Source: Bog-473 sp963840245 (GTDB taxonomy: Bacteria; Actinomycetota; Acidimicrobiia; Acidimicrobiales; RAAP-2). Taken from it: a stretch of 64,000 nucleotides of DNA. Below are positions 26,241 to 33,874 of the stretch, one piece after another. The translations under genes and the position numbers were made by a program. Where the stretch lies: positions 62,001-126,000 of the forward strand of contig CAWIYI010000014.1 of assembly GCA_963840245.1 (NCBI GenBank), written 5' to 3'. The notes beneath the pieces were generated by a model, which worked only from the letters and a program-made list of their open reading frames with translations, made no database searches and was not told the DNA's origin. Position 1 is the first letter of the stretch. Each line of letters starts with the position of its first letter.

Positions 26241-26888
26241 CTACGACTGGGTGAAGCGGCTCGCCGCCGCACCGCCCAGGCGCCCCGAGGGCAGCAGGCG
26301 GCCACAGGCCACGAGGGCGAGCGCCTGCGCCGGTCCCGTCACCGTCGCACCGGAGCCGACCGACCACACCAGGTCGTCGGCCCGCAGCTCCACACCGTCG
26401 AGGTCGACCCCGAACATGTTCGGCGCGTCCGCCGCGGCGACGAGCCCGAGCACCCGGGTGATGTGCGCCGCGGGCACCGATCGCTCCAACGGAACCGCCT
26501 CCACGATGTCGAGCTCATGGATCACGCAGTGCGTGAGCGCGCCCGCCGTCCCGCCTCCCGGTGGCTGCCAGCCGTGCAGCACGTCGGAGCGCAGGTCGGC
26601 CAGGAGGGTGGTGACGGGGAGGGCGCCGTCACGTGCCGCCACCGTGTTGGACAGGAGGGTGAAGTCACCGCCGGCGGCGTCCAGCTCGGCCATGAAGGCC
26701 GCGCCGGGGTAGCGCACCGGCATCGTCATGTGGGCGACGACCTCACGGGTGCGCCAGCCCTCGCAGAGAGACGGCGCATCCCAGACGTCGAGCCCGGCGG
26801 ATTCCAACAGGTCGGCCAGCGCCTTGTACTCGCCGGCGATCGCCGCCAACAGGTCGCCCCCGCTCTCGGTTCCTTCGTCGCCGGTCAT
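26241..26888 (-). CDS. Maleylpyruvate isomerase-family (mycothiol-dependent DinB-fold) protein
   Basis: 215 aa four-helix DinB-fold protein. LCEGWRTREVVAHM contains the N-terminal metal-site His of the MDMPI_N family, and HCVIHELDIVEA the second His region. Such enzymes bind Zn and mycothiol and isomerise or conjugate substrates; the exact substrate is unknown. ATG 26888 overlaps the preceding SRPBCC stop. Third gene of an ArsR-SRPBCC-DinB operon; the same three functions recur in fused form at 49034-50345. Confidence 0.82.
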   Translation of the reverse strand: MTGDEGTESGGDLLAAIAGEYKALADLLESAGLDVWDAPSLCEGWRTREVVAHMTMPVRYPGAAFMAELDAAGGDFTLLSNTVAARDGALPVTTLLADLRSDVLHGWQPPGGGTAGALTHCVIHELDIVEAVPLERSVPAAHITRVLGLVAAADAPNMFGVDLDGVELRADDLVWSVGSGATVTGPAQALALVACGRLLPSGRLGGAAASRFTQS

Positions 26889-27379
26889 CACTGGGCCGCC
26901 TCCGGTGCGTCGCCACCGACGTCGGTCGGGGCGAGCCCGGCGAGATACGCCTCGAGCCGGTCGAGGGAGGACAGGAACCCGGCTTGGAACTCGGGGGCGA
27001 GGAACGCCTCGGGCACGTAGGTCTGGTGGATCCTGACCTCGGTGCGATGCGGCCCGAGCGCCACGAACTCGGAGCGCACCCGCATGCCCGAGTGCGACTC
27101 GGTCCAGATCAGCAGCTCGGGTGGGCGCACCTCGTCGAAGACGGCCCGGGTCGGGTATTCGCTCCCGTCGGCGTCGTTGACCATCAGGGTCTCGAACACA
27201 CCGCCGGCCCGGGCCTCGACGGTGATGTGGTCCCGCGGCGCACTCACCCCGGCGGGTCCCCAGAAGTGGGTCAGGTGGTCGGGGTCGACCATGCAGCGGA
27301 AGACGAGTTCGCGCGGCGCCGCGAAGACCCGGCGAAAGCGCAGCTCTCCGGGCGCGCCCCCGCCGCCTCGCTCAGCCAC
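26888..27379 (-). CDS. SRPBCC (AHSA1-type) ligand-binding protein
   Basis: 163 aa, intact. Typical AHSA1/START-like sequence: FRRVFAAPRELVFRCMVDPDHLTHFWGP, then GGVFETLM and a late amphipathic helix FLSSLDRLEAYL. These proteins bind hydrophobic ligands in a cavity and are commonly encoded directly after a small ArsR repressor, as here (8-nt overlap). GTG start at 27379. Ligand unknown. Confidence 0.88.
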   Translation of the reverse strand: MAERGGGGAPGELRFRRVFAAPRELVFRCMVDPDHLTHFWGPAGVSAPRDHITVEARAGGVFETLMVNDADGSEYPTRAVFDEVRPPELLIWTESHSGMRVRSEFVALGPHRTEVRIHQTYVPEAFLAPEFQAGFLSSLDRLEAYLAGLAPTDVGGDAPEAAQ

Positions 27380-27737
27380 GGGAGCGTCCCGTTCGCTTCG
27401 TGCCCGAGGTGCGTTGCAGGTCGGCGAGCAGCGTGTCGAGCTTGTCGAAGCGTTCGTCCCACACCCGCCGGTGCGTGGTGATCCAGTCCAGCACGCCGTC
27501 GAGCGCAGGGCCCTCGAGGTGGCAGGGGCGGAACTGGGCGTCGCGCGACCGCGAGATCAGGCCGCTGTGCTCGAGCACCTTGAGGTGCTTGGAGACCCCC
27601 GGCAGCGACATGGCGAAGGGAGCAGCCAACTCGGTCACGGTGGCGTCGCCGCGCGCCAGTCGGCTCACGATGGCCCGCCGGGTGGGGTCCGCCAACGCGG
27701 CGAACGTGGCATCGAGTTGTTCGTCGGTCTTCGTCAC
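27372..27737 (-). CDS. ArsR-family winged-helix repressor
   Basis: 121 aa. Winged helix with FAALADPTRRAIVSRLA, recognition region MSLPGVSKHLKVLEHSGLI and wing. No cysteine metal site of the ArsR/SmtB type, so it probably senses a ligand related to its SRPBCC partner. GTG at 27737 lies about 7 bp after a candidate -10 (minus-strand TTGACA then TTAACT), suggesting leaderless translation. The inverted repeat at 27744-27782 covers this promoter, consistent with autorepression. Confidence 0.92.
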   Translation of the reverse strand: MTKTDEQLDATFAALADPTRRAIVSRLARGDATVTELAAPFAMSLPGVSKHLKVLEHSGLISRSRDAQFRPCHLEGPALDGVLDWITTHRRVWDERFDKLDTLLADLQRTSGTKRTGRSRG

Positions 27738-27743
27738 GGATTG

Positions 27744-27782
27744 TAGTTAACCAGAAAGTTTAGTTAGCTGTCAAGTTAACTA
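27744..27782. promoter_or_regulatory. Inverted repeat and promoter controlling the arsR operon (and perhaps the divergent reductase)
   Basis: TAGTTAAC (27744-27751) and GTTAACTA (27775-27782) are perfect inverted 8-mers 23 bp apart, with a further TTAGTTAGC between them. On the minus strand TTGACA (27774-27769) and TTAACT (27750-27745) form a promoter with an 18-bp spacer. The site lies between the divergent arsR and FMN reductase genes. Confidence 0.6.
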
Positions 27783-27839
27783 CCGGGAGGGTTCTGCTAC
27801 CGTCGATCCCGGCGGGGACCATCTCCCCGCCGGACGCTC

Positions 27840-28445
27840 ATGACAGGACGGAGGAGGCACGCCGTGCTCTTGGAGGTCATCACCGGGACCACCCGGGAAG
27901 GTCGGTTCAGCGAGCTGGTGGCGGCCTGGGTCATGCAGCGGCTGGCCGGCCACGACGCGTTCGATCTCGAGCTGGTGGACCTGCGCGACCATCCGCTGCC
28001 GTTCTTCGACGGCGAAGCGCCGGCCCGGACAGGCCGCGACTACCCCGAGGAGGTGGTCGGCCGCTTCAGCGAGGTCATCGATCGGGCCGACGGCTACGTG
28101 CTGCTCACCGCGGAGTACAACCACGGGTACCCCGCGGTGCTGAAGAACGCGATGGACTCCACCTTCGTCGAATGGCGCCGCAAGCCCGTCGCGTTCGTCG
28201 GGTGGGGGAACACCGGCGGGGCCAGGGCCATCGAGCAGCTCCGCGCCGTGGCGGTCGAGTTCGAGATGGCCCCGTTGCGCCACGCGGTGCACGTGCTGCC
28301 CGACGTGCTCATCGCTGTTCGCCGGGCGGCCGACCCCACCGATGTGTCCCTCTTTGCGCCGCTCGAGCCCCGCCTCGATCTGCTGGCCGACGACCTGGCG
28401 TGGTGGATGCGCGCGCTCGCGTCGGCGCGGGCCGCCAGCGGGTAG
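27840..28445 (+). CDS. NADPH-dependent FMN reductase
   Basis: 201 aa flavodoxin-like reductase. N-terminal FMN-phosphate loop VITGTTREGRFSE, the diagnostic TAEYNHGYPAVLKNAMD segment near residues 84-100, and VGWGNTGGARA. It reduces free or bound FMN, quinones or azo compounds with NAD(P)H. It is divergent from the arsR-SRPBCC-DinB operon across a shared operator region, so it may respond to the same signal. The following DinB-like gene starts 9 bp after its stop. Confidence 0.9.
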   Translation: MTGRRRHAVLLEVITGTTREGRFSELVAAWVMQRLAGHDAFDLELVDLRDHPLPFFDGEAPARTGRDYPEEVVGRFSEVIDRADGYVLLTAEYNHGYPAVLKNAMDSTFVEWRRKPVAFVGWGNTGGARAIEQLRAVAVEFEMAPLRHAVHVLPDVLIAVRRAADPTDVSLFAPLEPRLDLLADDLAWWMRALASARAASG

Positions 28446-28454
28446 ACCGCCTCC

Positions 28455-29214
28455 ATGGACAATCCCCTCGGCGCGCTGCGCGCCTCGGTCGGTCACCTGC
28501 ACGAGCTTTGCCAGAACCTCGACGACGGCCAGCTGGAACGGCAGTCGTACGACAGCGAGTGGTCGATCGCCCAGGTGCTGTCGCATCTCGGGTCGGGCGC
28601 GGTCATTCTGCGCCGGCGCCTCCAGGACATCCGGGCCGGCAACGCCACGCCGGACGACTTCGCGCCGTCGGTGTGGGACGACTGGAACGCCAAGACGCCC
28701 CGGAGCCAGGCCGATGACGCGCTGGTGGCCGACGAGGCCGTGCTCGAGGCGCTCGAGGACGTGAGCGAGGTGGAGCGGTCGGAGCTGACCTTCGCCATGG
28801 GACCGCTGAGCCTGGGCTTCAACGAGTTCGCCGGCCTGCGGCTCAACGAGCACGCCTTCCACACCTGGGACATCGAGGTCGTCTTCGACGATGGGGCCCG
28901 CCTGCCCGAGGATGCCGTCGCCCTCGTGGTCGACAACCTCGCGCTCATCGCCCGCTTCTCTGGGCGAGCGGACGGCGAGGAACGCACGGTGGCCGTCCGG
29001 ACCACCGGCCCCGAGCGGGAGTTCACGCTGCGCCTCTCGGCTGAGGGCGTGGAGCTGACGCCCGGCGACGCCCGGGCAACCGCCCGACCTCGAGTTGCCC
29101 GCTGAGGCCTTCTGCCGGCTGGTCTACGGTCGGCTCGACCCCGACCACACGCCGGCCTTCGTCGGTGACGCTGCCTTGCTCGACGCGCTGCGCTCCGTCT
29201 TCCCCGGTCCTTAG
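28455..29214 (+). CDS. Maleylpyruvate isomerase-family (DinB-fold) protein, late frameshift
   Basis: About 252 aa after correction. Helical DinB-type N-terminus (LHELCQNLDDGQLERQSYDSEWSIAQVLSHLGSGA, metal-region His in SHLG) and NEHAFHTWDIEVVFD. In the given frame it stops at 29105, but a one-base shift near 29083-29090 continues PDLELPAEAFCRLVYGRLDP to a TAG at 29212-29214, which matches the C-terminal half of this family. Cotranscribed with the FMN reductase (9-bp gap). Probable mycothiol-dependent enzyme of unknown substrate. Confidence 0.75.
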
Positions 29215-29313
29215 GGCTTCCCCGGTCCTGCGGCCGGCCAGCGCGGCACTCGGCGGCGTCGCGCCGACGACCTGAGAAGTTGCCGCCCCGACGTCCGTTG
29301 GGGAGGATGGAGC

Positions 29314-30145
29314 GTGCCCATCGCCCACCTCGGCAGCGACACCAGCCCGGACGAGGTGGCGGCGGCAGTCGGGCGTGACGGCGCAGTCGTCGTCGACGGG
29401 GTGGCGCCTGCGGCGCTCCTGCAGCGGATCGAGTCCGAGCTCCGCCCCTACCTCGACGCCACCCCGACCGGGCCCGACGACTTCAGCGGCGACCGGACGC
29501 GGCGCACGGGCTCGCTCATCGCCCGCTCGCCCGGCTGCCGCGAGCTGGTCATGCACCCGCTGGCGCTGGGGGCGGCGCGCACGTTCCTCGGGCACGCCAC
29601 CAACATCCAGCTGCACCTGACCCAGGCCATCGCCATCGGCCCCGGGGAGACACCGCAGCCGATCCACCGCGACCAGTGGGCCTTCGACTTCTTCCCGTTC
29701 CCGGCGGGCTACGAGGTGCAGTGCAACACCATCTGGGCGCTGACCGACTTCACGGCGGAGAACGGGGCCACCCGGGTCGTGGTCGGCAGCAACCGGCGCG
29801 AGGACAGACCTGGCGTTCGGCCCCGACGACACCGATCCCGCCGAGATGCCACGCGGCTCGGTGCTCTTCTACTCGGGGAGCGTGTACCACGGCGGCGGGG
29901 CCAACCGCTCCGACGCCACCCGCATCGGGCTGAACATCACCTACAACGTGGCCTGGCTGCGCCAGGAGGAGAACCAGTACCTCTCGGTCCCCCGGGAGGT
30001 GGCCGAGACGCTGCCCACCGACCTCCTCCGGGTGATGGGCTACGACCGCGGGGCCTATGCGCTCGGCTACATCGACGACCTGCGCGATCCGATCGAGGCG
30101 GTGCGGCCCGGCACGGGCACCCCGGGGTTCGGCCTCACCGCCTAG
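29314..30145 (+). CDS. Phytanoyl-CoA dioxygenase-family protein, one frameshift
   Basis: Fe(II)/2-oxoglutarate dioxygenase, about 277 aa. First metal motif HxD in QPIHRDQWAFD, distal His in SVYHGGGANRS, followed by a 2OG-binding Arg region (ATRIGLNITYN). The frame shifts at about 29805-29811 (cagacctgg), after which it reads LAFGPDDTDPAEMPRGSVLFY. GTG 29314 has GGGGAGGA upstream. It opens a run of five same-strand genes ending with P450 and ferredoxin. A second PhyH gene lies at 31462. Substrate unknown. Confidence 0.83.
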
Positions 30146-30216
30146 GAGGCGGGGACGTCGACTGCATCCCCTGTGCGATCAGTCGATTCACAGGTCCGCA
30201 CCACTACCGTGGTGCC

Positions 30217-30702
30217 GTGCCGGTAGAGATCCGAGAAGCAGCGATCGACGACTACGACGAGCTGTACACGGCGTTCAGCCACATCGTGGGCGCCGGCGAG
30301 GGCTTCCCTCAGCTGCCACCGGTGACGCGGGAGGACTTCGACGACTACTGGATCCGCCACTCGGCGGCCGTCTCCGTGGCCCGCTTCGGCGGCTATCTGA
30401 TGGGCGGCTCCTACATCAAGCCCAACTTCGTGGGCCGGGCGGCCCACATCGCCAATGCCGGCTACTTCGTGCTGGCCCCCTACCGGGGCACGGGCGTGGG
30501 GCGGGCGCTGGTGGAGCACTCGCTGCGCGAGGCACGACGCCTCGGTTTCGACGCCATGATGTTCAACCTCGTGTTCGAGTCCAACCTCGCCCGCGCCATG
30601 TACCGCCAGCTCGGCTTCGACGAGTTGGGCCGGATCCCGGCCGCCGTCGAGGGCGAGGACGCCGTGATCTATTGGCGCAGCCTTGAGGATATTGAGCTGT
30701 GA
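30217..30702 (+). CDS. GNAT-family N-acetyltransferase
   Basis: 161 aa. Begins VPVEIREAAIDDYDELY, the usual first strand and helix of GNAT. Motif A, ANAGYFVLAPYRGTGVGRALVEH (pyrophosphate loop RGTGVGRA), and the C-terminal NLARAMYRQLGFDELGR segment are clear. GTG 30217 was chosen because homology starts there; the frame runs upstream only as part of the antisense-like reading of the PhyH gene. It sits 4 bp before the enoyl-CoA hydratase gene. Acceptor substrate unknown. Confidence 0.88.
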   Translation: MPVEIREAAIDDYDELYTAFSHIVGAGEGFPQLPPVTREDFDDYWIRHSAAVSVARFGGYLMGGSYIKPNFVGRAAHIANAGYFVLAPYRGTGVGRALVEHSLREARRLGFDAMMFNLVFESNLARAMYRQLGFDELGRIPAAVEGEDAVIYWRSLEDIEL

Positions 30703-30706
30703 ACCA

Positions 30707-31465
30707 GTGAGCGAGACCGACGTCACGGTGGCGCAGCACGGAGCGCACGTCGGCGTCGTCTGCCTGCACCGCCCACCCAACAACTATTTCGACACCGCGT
30801 TGGTCGAGGCGGTGGCGGCGGCCTATGAGGAGCTGGACGCGTCGGTGTGGTGCCGGGCCATCGTGCTGGCGGCGGAGGGCAAGCACTTCTGCGCCGGGCT
30901 GGACTTCGCCGGCAATGCCGGCCAGGACATCGCCGCGCTCTACCGCGCGGCACTGCGACTGTTCGCCGCCCCGCTCCCCGTGGTGGCCGCCGTGCAGGGT
31001 GCGGCGATCGGCGGCGGCTGCGGCCTGGCGCTGTCGGCGGACTTCCGGGTGGCGACGCCGCAGAGCCGCTTCAGCGCCAACTTCGCCCGCTTGGGCTTCC
31101 ATCACGGCTTCGCGCTGACGGTGACGCTGCCCGCCGTCGTCGGGCGCCAGGCCGCGGCGGATCTCCTCCTGAGCGGGCGTCGGGTCGGCGGCGAGGAGGC
31201 GATGGCGCTCGGGTTGTGCGACCGCTTGGCCGGCGATGGCGACCTGCTGGCGCAGGCCATCGACTATGCGGGAGAGTTCGCCGCCTCGGGTCCGCTGGCC
31301 GTCCGTGCCATCCGGGCCACGTTGCGGCGCGGCCTGGTGGAGGAGGTCCGCCTCGCCATGGAGCACGAATCCGCCGAGCAGACCAGGCTGCGCGACACGG
31401 CCGACTTCGCCGAGGGAGTACGCGCCACGGCAGAGCGCCGCGACCCCTCGTTCCGCGGTTCGTGA
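30707..31465 (+). CDS. Enoyl-CoA hydratase/isomerase
   Basis: 252 aa crotonase. Oxyanion-hole segments are EGKHFCAGLDF and QGAAIGGGCGLALSADFRV; the glutamate positions typical of hydratases are not obvious (SRFSANFARLGFHHGF), so it could be an isomerase or other crotonase-type enzyme rather than a dehydrating hydratase. GTG at 30707 is 4 bp after the GNAT stop; the stop overlaps the next PhyH start (GTGA). Likely acts on a CoA ester in the pathway of this cluster. Confidence 0.88.
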   Translation: MSETDVTVAQHGAHVGVVCLHRPPNNYFDTALVEAVAAAYEELDASVWCRAIVLAAEGKHFCAGLDFAGNAGQDIAALYRAALRLFAAPLPVVAAVQGAAIGGGCGLALSADFRVATPQSRFSANFARLGFHHGFALTVTLPAVVGRQAAADLLLSGRRVGGEEAMALGLCDRLAGDGDLLAQAIDYAGEFAASGPLAVRAIRATLRRGLVEEVRLAMEHESAEQTRLRDTADFAEGVRATAERRDPSFRGS

Positions 31466-32301
31466 GCGGCCGCCCGCCCGGGCCGGTCGCGCACGAGCTC
31501 AACACGAGCTTCACCTGGGTGGATCACGATGGGCCGTTCCGGACCGTCACAGCGGCGCAGGCCCGCCAGTACGACGAGCGGGGGTTCTTCGTCTTGGAGG
31601 ACGCGCTGGGGCGCCGGGAGGTGGACGCGCTCGTCAGGGCCATCGATCCCCTGGAGGCCCGCGGCGAGGAGGCGCTGCGCGCCATGGAGGACGGGCGCTT
31701 CTTCATCGCCCGCGCCGACGAGATCACCTTCACCACGCACCTGGTCCTGCGCTCGCCCGTGCTGCGGGACTTCACGACGTCCGCGTTGCTCGCCGACGCC
31801 TGCGCCGACCTCATCGGGCCGGACGTGCGCCTCTACTGGGACCAGGCGGTGTACAAGAAGCCGGGCACCGAGTCGCCGTTCCCCTGGCACCAGGACAACG
31901 GGTACGCGTTCGTCGAGCCGCAGCAGTACCTGACGTGCTGGGTCGCGCTCACCGACGCCACCGAGGAAAACGGGTGCCCGTGGGTGGTGCCGGGTCTGCA
32001 CCGCCGCGGCACACTGGCCCACGAGTACTCCGACATCGGGTTCGTCTGCCTGCGCGACCCGGCGGAGGCCGTTGCCGTGCCCGTGCGGGCCGGGAGCATC
32101 GTGGTGTTCTCGTCGCTGACACCTCACTCGACCGGGCCCAACCGGACGGCGGAGGTGCGCAAGGCCTACATCGTCCAGTTCGCCCCGGCGGGGGCCACGG
32201 TCGTGCGGCCCGAGCCGGGCGGCTCGACGGCGCGGATCCCCGCCGACGACGAAACCCGGCAGTACGAGGTGCTGCGACGGGGCGAGCGCATCACGCGGTA
32301 G
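31462..32301 (+). CDS. Phytanoyl-CoA dioxygenase-family protein
   Basis: 279 aa Fe(II)/2OG oxygenase, intact. FTWVDHDGPFRTVTAAQ leads into the fold, the first metal motif is PFPWHQDNGYAF (HxD), and the distal His is SSLTPHSTGPNRT with the nearby Arg for 2-oxoglutarate. GTG start is coupled to the crotonase stop. Together with the PhyH at 29314 it suggests two hydroxylation steps next to a CoA-ester hydratase and a P450. Confidence 0.9.
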   Translation: MSGRPPGPVAHELNTSFTWVDHDGPFRTVTAAQARQYDERGFFVLEDALGRREVDALVRAIDPLEARGEEALRAMEDGRFFIARADEITFTTHLVLRSPVLRDFTTSALLADACADLIGPDVRLYWDQAVYKKPGTESPFPWHQDNGYAFVEPQQYLTCWVALTDATEENGCPWVVPGLHRRGTLAHEYSDIGFVCLRDPAEAVAVPVRAGSIVVFSSLTPHSTGPNRTAEVRKAYIVQFAPAGATVVRPEPGGSTARIPADDETRQYEVLRRGERITR

Positions 32302-32379
32302 GTGCCCCGCCGGCGGCCCGCCGCTGTACCGGACCGGCCACCGGACGCCCGCAGCTCCGCAGTAGGGTGAGGCGTCCGG

Positions 32380-33627
32380 GTGACCGACGACAGCAACAAT
32401 GGGGGTCCTATGCCACACACCGCGCCCGTGCAGGACTGGGCGACAGACTTCGATGTGCTCGACCCGCGCTACGTCACGGATCCCTTCAGCATCTGGGACG
32501 AGTTGCGCCAGAGCTGCCCGATCGCCCACACGGACCGCCGCAAGAGCAGCTGGCTGCCCACCCGCTACGACGACGTGACCGCCATTGCACACGACATCGC
32601 GCACTTCAGCTCGGTGAAGGTGGCCGTCATCCCCGGCGACGAGGACGAAGACCCCAACGCCGACTTCGACGGGCCCAACCTCGAGTACGGCCTGCCCCCG
32701 ATCTCCTCCGATCCGCCGTTGCACACCTGGACGCGCCGGCTCCTGCTGCCCTGGTTCTCGCACAAGAGGGTCGACAGCTACGTGCCGCTCACCCGGGAGC
32801 TGTGCCGCGGGCTGCTCGATCGCTTCGCCGACGACGGGCACGGCGACGCGGCGGCCGACTACGCCCAGCAGATCCCGGTCCGGGTCATCGCCCGGATCCT
32901 GGGCGTCTCCACCGACCTGTCCGATACCTTCACCGGCTGGGTGCGTGACGTGCTGGAGTTCGCCGACGACGCCGAGCGGCGCCAGCGCGGGGCCGAGGGT
33001 CTCCTCAACTACTTCCTGGTTCAGCTGGAGGAGCGGCGCCAGAACCCCGGCGACGACCTGCTGAGCGAGCTGCTCACCACCGAGGTCGAGGGGAAACCGG
33101 TCGACGACGGCATCGTGCTCGGCATGGCCGCCCTCGTCCTCATCGCCGGGGTGGACACCACGTGGAGCGCCATCGGCTCCTCGCTCTGGCACCTGGCGGC
33201 GCACCCGGACGACCGTAAGCGCCTGGCGGCCGAGCCCGAGCTCATGCCGACGGCCGTCGAGGAGCTGCTGCGGGCCTACGCGCCGGTGACCATGGCCCGT
33301 GAGGTGACGGAGGACATCGTGTACGCCGGCTGCCCCATGAAGGCGGGCGACAAGGTCCTGATGAACTTCCCCGCCGCCAACCGCGACCCTGAGGCCTTCG
33401 AACAACCCGAGGTCGTGCAGCTGGACCGGGCCCAGAACCGCCATGTGGCCTTCGGCTCGGGGATCCACCGTTGCGCCGGGTCGAACCTGGCCCGCATGGA
33501 GCTGCAGGTTGCACTCGAGGAATGGATGGCCCGGATCCCGGAGTTCTCGCTGGCCGAGGGCGAGGAGATCGCCTGGGCGGGCGGTCAGGTCCGAGGTCCG
33601 CGTACCTTGCCGGTGGTGTTCCCATGA
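32380..33627 (+). CDS. Cytochrome P450
   Basis: 415 aa soluble P450. I-helix LIAGVDTTWSAI, ExxR in EELLRAYAP, heme loop FGSGIHRCAGSNLARME with the Cys ligand. Start GTG 32380 or ATG 32410 (MPHTAPVQDW) are both possible. Its stop overlaps the start of the [3Fe-4S] ferredoxin gene (ATGA), so this P450 very likely receives electrons from that ferredoxin. It closes the PhyH-GNAT-crotonase-PhyH block, 78 bp downstream. Confidence 0.93.
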   Translation: MTDDSNNGGPMPHTAPVQDWATDFDVLDPRYVTDPFSIWDELRQSCPIAHTDRRKSSWLPTRYDDVTAIAHDIAHFSSVKVAVIPGDEDEDPNADFDGPNLEYGLPPISSDPPLHTWTRRLLLPWFSHKRVDSYVPLTRELCRGLLDRFADDGHGDAAADYAQQIPVRVIARILGVSTDLSDTFTGWVRDVLEFADDAERRQRGAEGLLNYFLVQLEERRQNPGDDLLSELLTTEVEGKPVDDGIVLGMAALVLIAGVDTTWSAIGSSLWHLAAHPDDRKRLAAEPELMPTAVEELLRAYAPVTMAREVTEDIVYAGCPMKAGDKVLMNFPAANRDPEAFEQPEVVQLDRAQNRHVAFGSGIHRCAGSNLARMELQVALEEWMARIPEFSLAEGEEIAWAGGQVRGPRTLPVVFP

Positions 33628-33818
33628 AGATCCGTGTCGACCCCGAGAAATGCCAGGGCCATGCCCGCTGCTACGGCCTGGCCCCCGAGATCTTCGACGT
33701 GGACGACTACGGGCAGGCCTCGGTCATCGTCGACGAGGTGCCGCCCGAGCTCGAGGAGAAGGCCCGGCTCGCCGTGGCCAACTGCCCCGAGTACGCCATC
33801 GACATCATCAGCGAGTAG
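33624..33818 (+). CDS. [3Fe-4S] ferredoxin, P450 redox partner
   Basis: 64 aa. Cluster ligands follow the P450-ferredoxin pattern CxxHxxC...CP: DPEKCQGHARCYGLAPEIFD with the His in place of the second Cys, and the last Cys in VANCPEYAI. Start ATG 33624 overlaps the P450 stop. Transfers electrons from a ferredoxin reductase (not in this window) to the upstream P450. Confidence 0.95.
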   Translation: MKIRVDPEKCQGHARCYGLAPEIFDVDDYGQASVIVDEVPPELEEKARLAVANCPEYAIDIISE

Positions 33819-33874
33819 GGCCCCGGTGCCGGCGCGCCCTCGCCGGCGCGCCAAGCCCGGCGGGCCGGCCGCGC

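Noticed and set aside
31264..33468. 734-aa open frame opposite the PhyH/P450 genes
   Set aside because: Low-complexity antisense product with no recognisable motif, opposite genes with full catalytic motifs.
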